Under the pieces are notes generated by a model. It did not search any database and was not told the DNA's origin. It saw nothing but the letters and a program-made list of their open reading frames with translations. A program made the position numbers and the translations under genes. 64,000 bases of DNA from Trichobilharzia regenti (Eukaryota; Platyhelminthes; Trematoda; Strigeidida; Schistosomatidae), in the NCBI GenBank assembly GCA_944472135.2, contig OX235262.1:165539509-165603508 (forward strand), written 5' to 3'. Position 1 is the first letter of the stretch. Every line of letters starts with the position of its first letter. This document shows, one piece after another, positions 23,133 through 34,114 of the stretch.

Positions 23133-25094
23133 CTAGGTTGGAAAATCGTTGCAGAGTTCATTTGCTGACTTCCTTCTATCAGCTATATCCTCAAATCTGA
23201 ACGGTAACACGCTCATGTCATTGTATCGTAGAATATAGATGACGAACAAACACACGAAGTATCTGGTCAACCAAGCGTAGGCACAGAGTAATTTACACCA
23301 AAGATAATAACATTCAAATAGTAACTTGAAACTAGAAATGCCTTTATTCGTGCAAGTCAATTTAACAATTACTCTCTCGTTTACACTTGGCTTATCCTCA
23401 CTAAACTGACCATTGATATTCGTCCTTTCAAACGAACTGATACTAGTATAGTCATTGCACAAGATACTTGAGTTGATGGGCGTCTGTTTCATTGTGGATG
23501 ACAGCACCAACGACGACTGATTGATATCAGTTGATGAAGTTAGCGGTGGATCAAAAGCTGTTGTTGCTCGGCTTTCAGAAATTTGTCTACATGCAAGACC
23601 ACCACCACTGCTGTCTTTTACTATCAGCTCAGGTTTAGCACTAGCATCTGATGATAGGTGGGCTACATGCTGATCAATCACACTGACGGTCTCACAAGTA
23701 TGTATGCCTTCTGCAACTGCATCTGCATTTATTTCTACTTCACGTTGTAGTTGTACAGAACCTTTAATTAACTTAGCAGTAGTAGGCATTCCCCTCATCT
23801 CATCATGATCAACCAAAGACAAATATAAAGTATCATTATCACGAATATTCAATTTACCATCATCTATCTGGTCGACTTCATCATTTTCAAACTCTTTAAT
23901 AACAGAAGTAGACAATTTTGGTTCCTCCTCACAAATCCTAAAAGGCTTTATAACTTCACTCTGACTAGTAATACCTTGTAAACTTGTAGGGTCAGAACTG
24001 CACTCTGAAGCAGCAACTCTATTCTGTGACACTCTATTCAACAATGGCTTACCAGTTGCAACTACAGACTTCTTCACCGCACCGTTATCGTCACACAATT
24101 CGGAGTCAGGCCTGGAGTTTACATTTAGCTTATCACTGAACTTGCTCACTGATTCACAGTTCACCTTTGTATGCACCTCTTGCAAACGTGTAAAACACAA
24201 CCGTGTTTGTCTTGCATCTTGTAACTTATCTGTTGAGGATGTACTACGAAACCTGTTACACTCACTAGGTCTATATGCATTACTAGACATCATGGAGCCT
24301 TCTCGATATCCACCTCTCTGAGGCCCTTTCGTCATCAATGATTGCGTTTTACCCTCAGACTGCTCTATTCTAGGGGTGAGATTCAATATACTGGCAAACT
24401 TGCTCATAGATTGATTGACACTATCTTTTACTAGTTTCAGGATATCATCAAATTTTGGCTCGATACCCTCATCCTCCATACGGGAGCTTATCTTCACCCA
24501 CTTCCTTTGCAGTCGAGTAGGTAGGCGTCTTGCTATTACTTCTAGTATAAAACTCGAGTTGAGGTCACTCATGCAATTCATCGAAATCAAGGTATTCTTA
24601 TAAGTCATAAGATTATCTAAAAACTCAGTAAGTGCCTTGGAGTCATCTTGAAGTTGACTGCCGTTACCTTTGACAGCTTCGTATACGTTCCTTACAATCA
24701 TTGAAGGTCTTCCAAACCTTTGACGTAATATGCTCATAGCCTCAGCGTATCCCTCATTAGGGGGCATGAGCTTACAGCACTGTATAGCTCTTGAAGCATC
24801 TCCAGTGCAATACCTCATTAAATACATTAACTTCAATTCATCACTTAATAAAAAACTACTCAGCATGATCTCAAACTCCTTTACAAATTGTAAATAATCA
24901 GCCGGGTTTCCATCTAAACACCGCGGTTCAAATTAAGGGAGTTTGATATTCCTATTATCCCTGAACGGCGAAACTGTAACATCAACCATGTCATGCTTAA
25001 CATCAGACACATCGCTACAATTAACAGACAAGTCACCATGACTTACTTTCCTGTTTGTATCCAAGACGCTCTGTCCCTTCTTTGACCCAGGCAT
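23133..25094 (-). pseudogene. Array unit 3 gag-like protein, stop at codon 54
   Basis: Same frame; TAA at 24933-24935 replaces Lys54. The 577 codons from MLSSF (24866) are open. It groups with units 1 and 4 by EVIKPF and GMPTTAKLIKGS, and with unit 4 by LSLVDHDEMRG. Private changes include SILNLTP and EEEPKLS. Confidence 0.75.
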
Positions 25095-25239
25095 TGTTGA
25101 ACTTGAACCTATTCCAAAAATGTTCCAGATATTGCTTGTTCAAAGAGGACTTGACTGGCACCAGGAGAGATGAACGGTGACTATCCAAACTTTCACCAAC
25201 TGTCTGAATCCGCCAGAATCTGTTTCTACCGTCAGAAAC

Positions 25240-25558
25240 TGTCAGTCAGGTCTCGTAAACCGTCAATGCCCAGCTCTTGCAACGCTGGGACTCACGCTGT
25301 TCCTTGAAGTTTCTCAGAAACGCTTAGTAATAACGGATGCGAAAACCAAAACACCGATTGGCCACTCGAGAATTCTTTATTGTAACACCAACATATAAAA
25401 AATGTTATCATAAAGGTTTCTGACGGTTTTTTACTCTTCTTTCTGAACAGCGACCGATGAGACGATGACTGTCGTATTGATGCCTCCGCGAAAATTGGGC
25501 AAGTTGGTTTTGAGCAAACAACCATGAATTGATCGTTCAATCTTCAACTACATTGACA
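25240..25558 (-). repeat. Array LTR 4
   Basis: 319 bp. It has a mixed variant AAAATTGGGCAAG, intermediate between the LTR 1/3 and LTR 2/5/6 types, and six T in the run. Confidence 0.88.
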
Positions 25559-26709
25559 CTCCCCGGCAAAAAAGGGATCCATCCCTTTTTTCCTTCACGA
25601 CCAATACACGTTGACTTGGATGCCATTGCGAGAACCTGGGTCACACGGACAGAGCTGAAATGGAAAACAAACAGAAAAGCCAACACACCACAAGCATACT
25701 CACAGCACAATCTCACACATCAATGACGACCTCCGCCTTTCAGTTAAAGGTGTCCTCTTGACATCTCGCAACACAGTCTCCACTTGCTAGAATGACTCTT
25801 GCAGAATGCAACGTGACCATAGCACCACCTCACGATACTCTACGCACATCCTCTTATCTACTCACTACCAATTACCACTGCAATCGCTTGTCACTCATTC
25901 TGCCTCAGTTCTAGTAACGGTGACGTATGCGAGCTTCAGTCGTTTACACTCTTTCTCCCCGGCGTGTGGGACCGCAGCTAACAATTATCTCCGTGTGCAT
26001 TTCATTCTCAGCAATAGCCTAGCCTCCCCGGCGTATACGACCCATCTGCTGTCTCTAACATCAATCAATTCATTCACGGATGTAGAAGACTAGAAACAAC
26101 TTCAGAAGTAATCACGACGAAAATTTTAACAAAATTATGCAATAAAATCAAGGTACGAAAACAACGAGTAAACACAATTAATCCAAAATCACAAATTGAG
26201 AAGACACACCACTCGTATGCACAAACAGTACAAATAACCTCGCGGATCATGTCTTGGTGGAATTCCTTTGAAGAATTGCAGGACTTACACCAGTACGCCT
26301 ACAACCCTTCACAGGTTGACGATTGTAAGTTGTGGAATGTCCGGACACAAACAAGATTAACCAACAATTACAATAATTGGAACTCACACAATTATTTAAC
26401 AAAAACATATGTACAATCAGCACATCAAATGTGGTGGATTCTGCCTTGACGAACTACCCTTGAAGAACTGTAGGACTTACAGCAGTACGCCTACATTCCT
26501 TCTCAGGTTGATGATCCAAGTGGAAGTCGTCCGGACACAAACAGAATTACTAACAGCTAGATGACAGATGATATCAATTCAGTATATACAATATGAACAT
26601 ATGTACAAAATCACACACCAAGCACATTGGACTGCTCATTGATGCGCTACCCTTTGAAGAATTGTAGGACTTACAGCAGTACGCCTACAACCCTTCTCAG
26701 GTTGACGCC
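25559..26709 (-). repeat. Array unit 4 3' untranslated region
   Basis: Same hairpin and repeats. It begins CCCCGGC like unit 3 but carries ATGCACAAACAG like units 2 and 5, another sign of a mosaic. Confidence 0.7.
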
Positions 26710-28671
26710 CTAGGTTGGAAAATCGCTGCAGAGTTCATTTGCTGATTTCCTTCTATCAGCTATATCCTCAAATCTGAACGGTAACACGCTCATGTCATTG
26801 TATCGTAGAACGTAGATGACGAACAAACACACGAAGTATCTGGTCAACCAAGCGTAGGCACAGAGTAATTTACACCAAAGATAATAACATTCAAATAGTA
26901 ACTTGAAACTAGAAATGCCTTTATTCGTGCAAGTCAATTTAACAATTACTCTCTCGTTTACACTTGGCTTATCCTCACTAAACTGACCATTGATATTCGT
27001 CCTTTCAAACGAACTGATACTAGTATAGTCATTGCACAAGATACTTGAGTTGATGGGCGTCTGTTTCATTGTGGATGACAGCACCAACGACGACTGATTG
27101 ATTTCAGTTGATGAAGTTAGCGGTGGATCAAAAGCTGTTGTTGCTCGGCTTTCAGAAATTTGTCTACATGCAAGACCACCACCACTGCTGTCTTTTACTA
27201 TCAGCTCAGGTTTAGCAATAGCATCTGATGATAGGTGGGCTACATGCTGATCAATCACACTGACGGTCTCACAAGTATGTATGCCTTCTGCAACTGCATC
27301 TGCATTTATTTCTACTTCACGTTGTAGTTGTACAGAACCTTTAATTAACTTAGCAGTAGTAGGCATTCCCCTCATCTCATCATGATCAACCAAAGACAAA
27401 TATAAAGTATCATTATCACGAATATTCAATTTACCATCATCTATCTGGTCGACTTCATCAATTTCAAACTCTTTAATAACAGAAGTAGACAATTTTGGTT
27501 CCTTCTCACAAATCCTAAAAGGCTTTATAACTTCACTCTGACTAGTAATACCTTGTAAACTTGTAGGGTCAGAACTGCACTCTGAAGCAGCAACTCTATT
27601 CTGTGACACTCTATTCAACAATGGCTTACCAGTTGCAACTACAGACTTCTTCACCGCACCGTTATCGTCACACAATTCGGAGTCAGGCCTGGAGTTTACA
27701 TTTAGCTTATCACTGAACTTGCTCACTGATTCACAGTTCACCTTTGTATGCACCTCTTGCAAACGTGTAAAACACAACCGTGTTTGTCTTGCATCTTGTA
27801 ACTTATCTGTTGAGGATGTACTACGAAACCTGTTACACTCACTAGGTCTATATGCATTACTAGACATCATGGAGCCTTCTCGATATCCACCTCTCTGAGG
27901 CCCTTTCGTCATCAATGATTGCGTTTTACCCTCAGACTGCTCTATTCTAGGGGTGAGATTCAATAGACTGGCGAACTTGCTCATAGATTGACGGATGCTA
28001 TCTTTTACTAGTTTCAGGATATCATCAAATTTTGGCTCGATACCCTCATCCTCCATACGGGAGCTTATCTTCACCCACTTCCTTTGCAGTCGAGTAGGTA
28101 GGCGTCTTGCTATTACTTCTAGTATAAAACTCGAGTTGAGGTCACTCATGCAATTCATCGAAATCAAGGTATTCTTATAAGTCATAAGATTATCTAAAAA
28201 CTCAGTTAGTGCCTTGGAGTCATCTTGAAGTTGACTGCCGTTACCTTTGACAGCTTCGTATACGTTCCTTACAATCATTGAAGGTCTTCCAAACCTTTGA
28301 CGTAATATGCTCATAGCCTCAGCGTATCCCTCATTAGGGGGCATGAGCTTACAGCACTGTATAGCTCTTGAAGCATCTCCAGTGCAATACCTCATTAAAT
28401 ACATTAACTTCAATTCATCACTTAATAAAAAACTACTCAGCATGATCTCAAACTCCTTTACAAATTGTAAATAATCAGCCGGGTTTCCATCTAAACACCG
28501 CGGTTCAAATTAAGGGAGTTTGATGTTCCTATTATCCCTGAACGGCGAAACAGTAACATCAACCATGTCATGCTTAACATCAGACACATCGCTACAATTA
28601 ACAGACAAGTCACCATGACTTACTTTCCTGTTTGCATCCAAGACGCTCTGTCCCTTCTTTGACCCAGGCAT
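26710..28671 (-). pseudogene. Array unit 4 gag-like protein, stop at codon 54
   Basis: Same frame; TAA at 28510-28512. Open for 577 codons from MLSSF (28443). Most of it follows units 1/3 (EVIKPF, GMPTTAKLIKGS), but KDSIRQSMSKF and the VLRYNDMS end follow units 2/5. Confidence 0.75.
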
Positions 28672-28816
28672 TGTTGAACTTGAACCTATTCCAAAAATGT
28701 TCCAGATATTGCTTGTTCAAAGAGGACTTGACTGGCACCAGGAGAGATGAACGGTGACTATCCAAACTTTCACCAACTGTCTGAATCCGCCAGAATCTGT
28801 TTCTACCGTCAGAAAC

Positions 28817-29135
28817 TGTCAGTCAGGTCTCGTAAACCGTCAATGCCCAGCTCTTGCTACGCTGGGACTCACGCTGTTCCTTGAAGTTTCTCAGAAACGC
28901 TTAGTAATAACGGATGCGAAAACCAAAACACCGATTGGCCACTCGAGAATTCTTTATTGTAACACCAACATATAAAAAATGTTATCATAAAGGTTTCTGA
29001 CGGTTTTTTACTCTTCTTTCTGAACAGCGACCGATGAGACGATGACTGTCGTATTGATGCCTCCGCGAAAACTGGGCAAGTTGGTTTTGAGCAAACAACC
29101 ATGAATTGATCGTTCAATCTTCAACTACATTGACA
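28817..29135 (-). repeat. Array LTR 5
   Basis: 319 bp, AAAACTGGGCAAG type. A private change is TTGCTACGCTGG near 28856. Confidence 0.88.
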
Positions 29136-30286
29136 CTCCCCGTCAAAAAAGGGATCCATCCCTTTTTTCCTTCACGACCAATACACGTTGACTTGGATGC
29201 CATTGCGAGAACCTGGGTCACACAGACAGAGCTGAAATGGAAAACAAACAGAAAAGCCAACACACCACAAGCATACTCACAGCACAATCTCACACATCAA
29301 TGACGACCTCCGCCTTTCAGTTAAAGGTGTCCTCTTGACATCTCGCAACACAGTCTCCACTTGCTAGAATGACTCTTGCAGAATGCAACGTGACCATAGC
29401 ACCACCTCACGATACTCTACGCACATCCTCTTATCTACTCACTACCAATTACCACTGCAATCGCTTGTCACTCATTCTGCCTCAGTTCTAGTAACGGTGA
29501 CGTATGCGAGCTTCAGTCGTTTACACTCTTTCTCCCCGGCGTGTGGGACCGCAGCTAACAATTATCTCCGTGTGCATTTCATTCTCAGCAATAGCCTAGC
29601 CTCCCCGGCGTATACGACCCATCTGCTGTCTCTAACATCAATCAATTCATTCACGGATGTAGAAGACTAGAAACAACTTCAGAAGTAATCACGACGAAAA
29701 TTTCAACAAAATTATGCAATAAAATCAAGGTACGAAAACAACGAGTAAACACAATTAATCCAAAATCACAAATTGAGAAGACACACCACTCGTATGCACA
29801 AACAGTACAAATAACCTCGCGGATCATGTCTTGGTGGAATTCCTTTGAAGAATTGCAGGACTTACACCAGTACGCCTACAACCCTTCACAGGTTGACGAT
29901 TGTAAGTTGTGGAATGTCCGGACACAAACAAGATTAACCAACAATTACAATAATTGGAACTCACACAATTATTTAACACAAACATATGTACAATCAGCAC
30001 ATCAAATGTGGTGGATTCTGCCTTGACGAACTACCCTTGAAGAACTGTAGGACTTACAGCAGTACGCCTACATTCCTTCTCAGGTTGATGATCCAAGTGG
30101 AAGTCGTCCGGACACAAACAGAATTACTAACAGCTAGATGACAGATGATATCAATTCAGTATATACAATATGAACATATGTACAAAATCACACACCAAGC
30201 ACATTGGACTGCTCACTGATGCGCTACCCTTTGAAGAATTGTAGGACTTACAGCAGTACGCCTACAACCCTTCTCAGGTTGACGCC
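29136..30286 (-). repeat. Array unit 5 3' untranslated region
   Basis: Same hairpin and repeats; begins CCCCGTC like units 1 and 2. Confidence 0.7.
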
Positions 30287-32248
30287 CTAGGTTGGAAAAT
30301 CGCTGCAGAGTTCATTTGCTGATTTCCTTCTATCAGCTATATCCTCAAATCTGAACGGTAACACGCTCATGTCATTGTATCGTAGAACGTAGATGACGAA
30401 CAAACACACGAAGTATCTGGTCAACCAAGCGTAGGCACAGAGTAATTTACACCAAAGATAATAACATTCAAATAGTAACTTGAAACTAGAAATGCCTTTA
30501 TTCGTGCAAGTCAATTTAACAATTACTCTCTCGTTTACACTTGGCTTATCCTCACTAAACTGACCATTGATATTCGTCCTTTCAAACGAACTGATACTAG
30601 TATTGTCATTGCACAAGATACTTGAGTTGATGGGCGTCTGTTTCATTGTGGATGACAGCACCAACGACGACTGATTGATTTCAGTTGATGAAGTTAGCGG
30701 TGGATCAAAAGCTGTTGTTGCTCGGCTTTCGGAAATTTGTCTACATGCAAGACCACCACCACTGCTGTCTTTTACTATCAGCTCAGGTTTAGCAATGGCA
30801 TCTGATGATAGGTGGGCTACATGCTGATCAATCACACTGACGGTCTCACAAGTATGTATGCCTTCTGCAACTGCATCTGCATTTATTTCTACTTCACGTT
30901 GTAGTTGTACAGAAGCTTTAATTAACTTAGCAGTAGTAGACATTCCCCTCATCTCATCATGAACAACCAAAGACAAATATAAAGTATCATTATCACGAAT
31001 ATTCAATTTACCATCATCTATCTGGTCGACTTCATCAATTTCAAACTCTTTAATAACAGAAGTAGACAATTTTGGTTCCTTCTCACAAATCCTAAAAGGC
31101 TTTATAAATTCACTCTGACTAGTAATACCTTGTAAACTTGTAGGGTCAGAACTGCACTCTGAAGCAGCAACTCTATTCTGTGACACTCTATTCAACAATG
31201 GCTTACCAGTTGCAACTACAAACTTCTTCACCGCACCGTTATCGTCACACAATTCGGAGTCAGGCCTGGAGTTTACATTTAGCTTATCACTGAACTTGCT
31301 CACTGATTCACAGCTCACCTTTGTATGCACCTCTTGCAAACGTGTAAAACACAACCGTGTTTGTCTTGCATCTTGTAACTCATCTGTTGAGGATGTACCA
31401 CGAAACCTGTTACACTCACTAGGTCTATATGCATTACTAGATATCATGGAGCCTTCTCGATATCCACCTCTCTGAGGCCCTTTCGTCATCAATGATTGCG
31501 TTTTACCCTCAGACTGCTCTATTCTAGGGGTGAGATTCAATAGACTGGCGAACTTGCTCATAGATAGACGGATGCTATCTTTTACTAGTTTCAGGATATC
31601 ATCAAATTTTGGCTCGATACCCTCATCCTACATACGGGAGCTCATCTTCACCCACTTCCTTTGCAGTCGAGTAGGTAGGCGTCTTGCTATTACTTCTAGT
31701 ATAAAACTCGAGTTGAGGTCACTCATGCAATTCATCGAAATCAAGGTATTCTTATAAGTCATAAGATTATCTAAAAACTCAGTTAGTGCATTGGAGTCAT
31801 CTTGAAGTTGACTGCCGTTACCTTTGACAGCTTCGTATACGTTCCTTACAATCATTGAAGGTCTTCCAAACCTTTGACGTAATATGCTCATAGCCTCAGC
31901 GTATCCCTCATTAGGGGGCATGAGCTTACAGCACTGTATAGCTCTTGAAGCATCTCCAGTGCAATACCTCATTAAATGCATTAACTTCAATTCATCACTT
32001 AATAAAAAACTACTCAGCATGATCTCAAACTCCTTTACAAATTGTAAATAATCAGCCGGGTTTCCATCTAAACACCGCGGTTCAAATTAAGGGAGTTTGA
32101 TACTCCTATTATCCCTGAACGGCGAAACTGTAACATCAACCATGTCATGCTTAACATCAGACACATCGCTACAATTAACAGACAAGTCACCATGACTTAC
32201 TTTCCTGTTTGTATCCAAGACGCTCTGTCCCTTCTTTGACCCAGGCAT
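30287..32248 (-). pseudogene. Array unit 5 gag-like protein, two stops
   Basis: Same frame with TAA at 32087-32089 (codon 54) and TAG at 31628-31630 after MSSRM, at the same site as in unit 1. It is the most damaged unit, leaving open pieces of 130 and about 446 codons. It shares EFIKPF and GMSTTAKLIKAS with unit 2. Private changes include TSSTDELQ, KKFVVATG and KLMHLMRY. Confidence 0.75.
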
Positions 32249-32393
32249 TGTTGAACTTGAACCTATTCCAAAAATGTTCCAGATATTGCTTGTTCAAAGA
32301 GGACTTGACTGGCACCAGGAGAGATGAACGGTGACTATCCAAACTTTCACCAACTGTCTGAATCCGCCAGAATCTGTTTCTACCGTCAGAAAC

Positions 32394-32712
32394 TGTCAGT
32401 CAGGTCTCGTAAACCGTCAATGCCCAGCTCTTGCAACGCTGGGACTCACGCTGTTCCTTGAAGTTTCTCAGAAACGCTTGGTAATAACGGATGCGAAAAC
32501 CAAAACACCGATTGGCCACTCGAGAATTCTTTATTGTAACACCAACATATAAAAAATGTTATCATAAAGGTTTCTGACGGTTTTTTACTCTTCTTTCTGA
32601 ACAGCGACCGATGAAACGGTGACTGTCGTATTGATGCCTCCGCGAAAACTGGGCAAGTTGGTTTTGAGCAAACAACCATGAATTGATCGTTCAATCTTTA
32701 ACTACATTGACA
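32394..32712 (-). repeat. Array LTR 6 (right end, 5' LTR)
   Basis: 319 bp. It has the most private changes (GATGAAACGGTGAC, GCTTGGTAATAAC, ATCTTTAACTAC). It joins gypsy protease sequence at 32713. Confidence 0.88.
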
Positions 32713-32895
32713 GTTATTAGCGCCAATAAGAGGTAATTTATGACCAGTTATGGCTGTGATTGTACTAGTAGTGGGGTTTATCTGGACATTCTTACAAATT
32801 GATTGTAAATGTTTCTTAGAAATTATAGATTCAGTACTCCCGATATCAATTATAAAACAGTGGGACTTGGCTGAACTTGTAGTGAAGATTCTCAT
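32713..32895 (-). pseudogene. Gypsy-type aspartic protease fragment
   Basis: The frame reads FIIDIGSTESIISKKHL, the catalytic D-T/S-G motif of retroviral-type proteases (here DIGS), then ITGHKLPLIGAN. It breaks off at the nested array and resumes at 14507 with ISLKSENGNF. Protease cuts the polyprotein in intact elements. Confidence 0.78.
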
Positions 32896-33002
32896 TAGAT
32901 GAGATTGAGTATTGTGAAAAGTTGAAAAGACATCGACTGCATTTTACCAGATAAATTGGAAGAATTATCAGGATCCTGAGTAACCTAAGTATTTGAACTT
33001 CT

Positions 33003-33904
33003 TCAAGCAGTCTTGATGTGTCCAACTTTACCACATTTGTGACACTTAGCACCCCGAAAACGGCAAGTGCTTCGTAGATGTAACTTTCCACAGGAAAAAC
33101 ACGGTTTAATGTTTTTGATCTCTCGCTGCATTCCAGAACATGTGGATGACAATTTGGATTGCTTTCCATGACCACTTGTGTTTTCGACTTTGGACAACAT
33201 GACATCAGATACTGACGTAGTGGGAGCAGAGTATTCACTGTTGATATCTTCATATGTAATACATAAATCTTTAGCAGTTTGAAAGGTACAAGAAGGAATC
33301 TGAATTAACTCTTTCTCTAACTTAGGAATATTGATTCCAGAAATTAGACGATCACTTAGTTGAGTATGCAGCTGATCTCCAAAGTCGTACTTTGAAGCTT
33401 GAATTTGAAGTTGAAGAATGAAGTCTCTAATCTTCTGGTTGGGAGCACGAGCCAGTTTGTTTAACTGAGACCCCTCTCGTGTCTCAAAAGTAGTTATATG
33501 GAAGTGATCTATCAGAAGTTCACGGAGCTTACCATATGGCAGAGAAATTGGTTTATCTGGAAACGACAGAGTCTTCACTTGGCTATATGCATCTAGCCCA
33601 ATAGCAGTAATGAAATGTGCTGGTATTTTGTCATCCCGAACATTCTTTGAAATATGATAAAGAAGATTTGTAGCTCAGGTGGATGATTTTGATGTGGTTT
33701 TGTTCTCTGAGCTGGATGGTTAATTTGCGAAGCTTTCATCACCCTACTGGGTGACATCTTCAGCGCAAATTAACCATCTAGCTCAGAGAACAAAACCACA
33801 TCCAAATTCTTTGAAATGCACCACGCATCGAAGCATTCAAGATAATCAGCAATTTCCTGCGGAGAACCATTTATAGGGAATTTTCCAAGGTTATTTAGTA
33901 CCAT
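33003..33904 (-). pseudogene. Gypsy-type gag, interrupted by a palindrome
   Basis: Translation likely starts at 33904 (MVLNNLGKFP, ADYLECFDAWCISKN). After the inserted palindrome it resumes with NVRDDKIP and runs through KTLSFPDKPISLPYGKLREL to 33003. Near the C-terminus are two zinc knuckles, CFSCGKLHLRSTC and CHKCGKVGHIKTA. The second lacks its last Cys because that codon is TGA. Gag forms the particle and binds element RNA. The insert (about 33650-33803) and the stop make this copy dead. Confidence 0.8.
33692..33803 (-). ncRNA. Hammerhead-like ribozyme in a near-perfect palindrome
   Basis: Arms of 39 nt (33692-33730 and 33765-33803) pair with one mismatch. The 34-nt centre, read on the minus strand, has CTGAAGA, a 7-bp stem capped by AGTA, GAAA, and then AGCTT just before the second arm. 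That is the order of the hammerhead core, with the long arms acting as helix I and CTT as the cleavage triplet. Helix III would be only AGCT, which is self-complementary, as in dimer-forming hammerheads of Penelope-like elements. One extra U before stem II and a G-U closing pair depart from the consensus, so activity is uncertain. Confidence 0.55.
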
Positions 33905-33917
33905 CGCAACGCCATTT

Positions 33918-34109
33918 TGTAGTAATTAATTGTAATCGTAGTATTAGTATTTCGAGATGACCGAATTACAAGAATCCAAACAAAACAGAGAGGGCGGAAT
34001 TCAGGAATTTGTATTTAGCGGAATTCTAATGCAATTCATATAAGAAACATATTAACAATCAACAGTAAGTATTTAAACAATACAGAGATAGAAATAGTCA
34101 ATCACCACA
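33918..34109 (-). repeat. Gypsy-type element, 5' LTR
   Basis: 192 bp, starts TGT and ends ACA. On the minus strand it is followed, three bases later, by TGGCGTTGCGATGG, a plausible tRNA primer site. Confidence 0.88.
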
Positions 34110-34114
34110 ATTGC
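34110..34114. repeat. Target-site duplication, right (ATTGC)
   Basis: Exact partner of 12616-12620. Confidence 0.85.

Larger units (their letters stand above)
14508..32712 (-). mobile_element. Tandem array of a non-autonomous BEL/Pao-like LTR retroelement (5 internal regions, 6 LTRs)
   Basis: Six LTR copies start TGTCAGTCAGG on the plus strand, at 14508, 18085, 21662, 25240, 28817 and 32394, all ending CTACATTGACA. Between them lie five internal regions. The period is 3577, 3577, 3578, 3577 and 3577 bp. Only the outer ends touch foreign DNA. There the flanks are gttag (14503-14507) and gttat (32713-32717), a likely 5-bp target duplication with one change, inside the gypsy pol gene. Each LTR is followed on the minus strand by a GACGGGGAG purine tract on its far side, which places transcription on the minus strand. 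Copies differ by scattered single bases, so this is not a simple duplicated read. No RT or integrase domain is present in any unit. Confidence 0.9.
12621..34109 (-). mobile_element. Ty3/gypsy-type LTR retrotransposon carrying a nested retroelement array
   Basis: The two 192-bp LTRs start TGT, end ACA and differ at only two positions by eye. The flanks carry the 5-bp duplication ATTGC. Reading on the minus strand the order is LTR, a candidate primer site (TGGCGTTGCGATGG, 33914-33901), gag with zinc knuckles, protease (DIGS), then reverse transcriptase and integrase, then LTR. Gag-PR-RT-IN order marks it as Ty3/gypsy type. The coding part is broken by a palindrome in gag, by a nonsense codon in the second zinc knuckle, by the 18.2-kb nested array, and by a deletion that removes the RT active-site box and RNase H. 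It is therefore defective, although recent judging by the LTRs. Confidence 0.9.

Noticed and set aside
14798..32552. Plus-strand open frames of 62-104 codons repeated in every array unit
   Set aside because: They recur because the units recur. They lie in the LTRs, in the 3' untranslated part, or opposite the gag-like frame, and show no domain.
14508..32712. Satellite DNA or CRISPR-like array
   Set aside because: The period is 3.58 kb, the units have LTRs and a coding frame, and target duplications flank the block. It is a retroelement array.
14508..32712. Assembly duplication of one element
   Set aside because: The units differ at many scattered sites and carry distinct stop codons. I keep a small doubt, because long reads would be needed to settle it.
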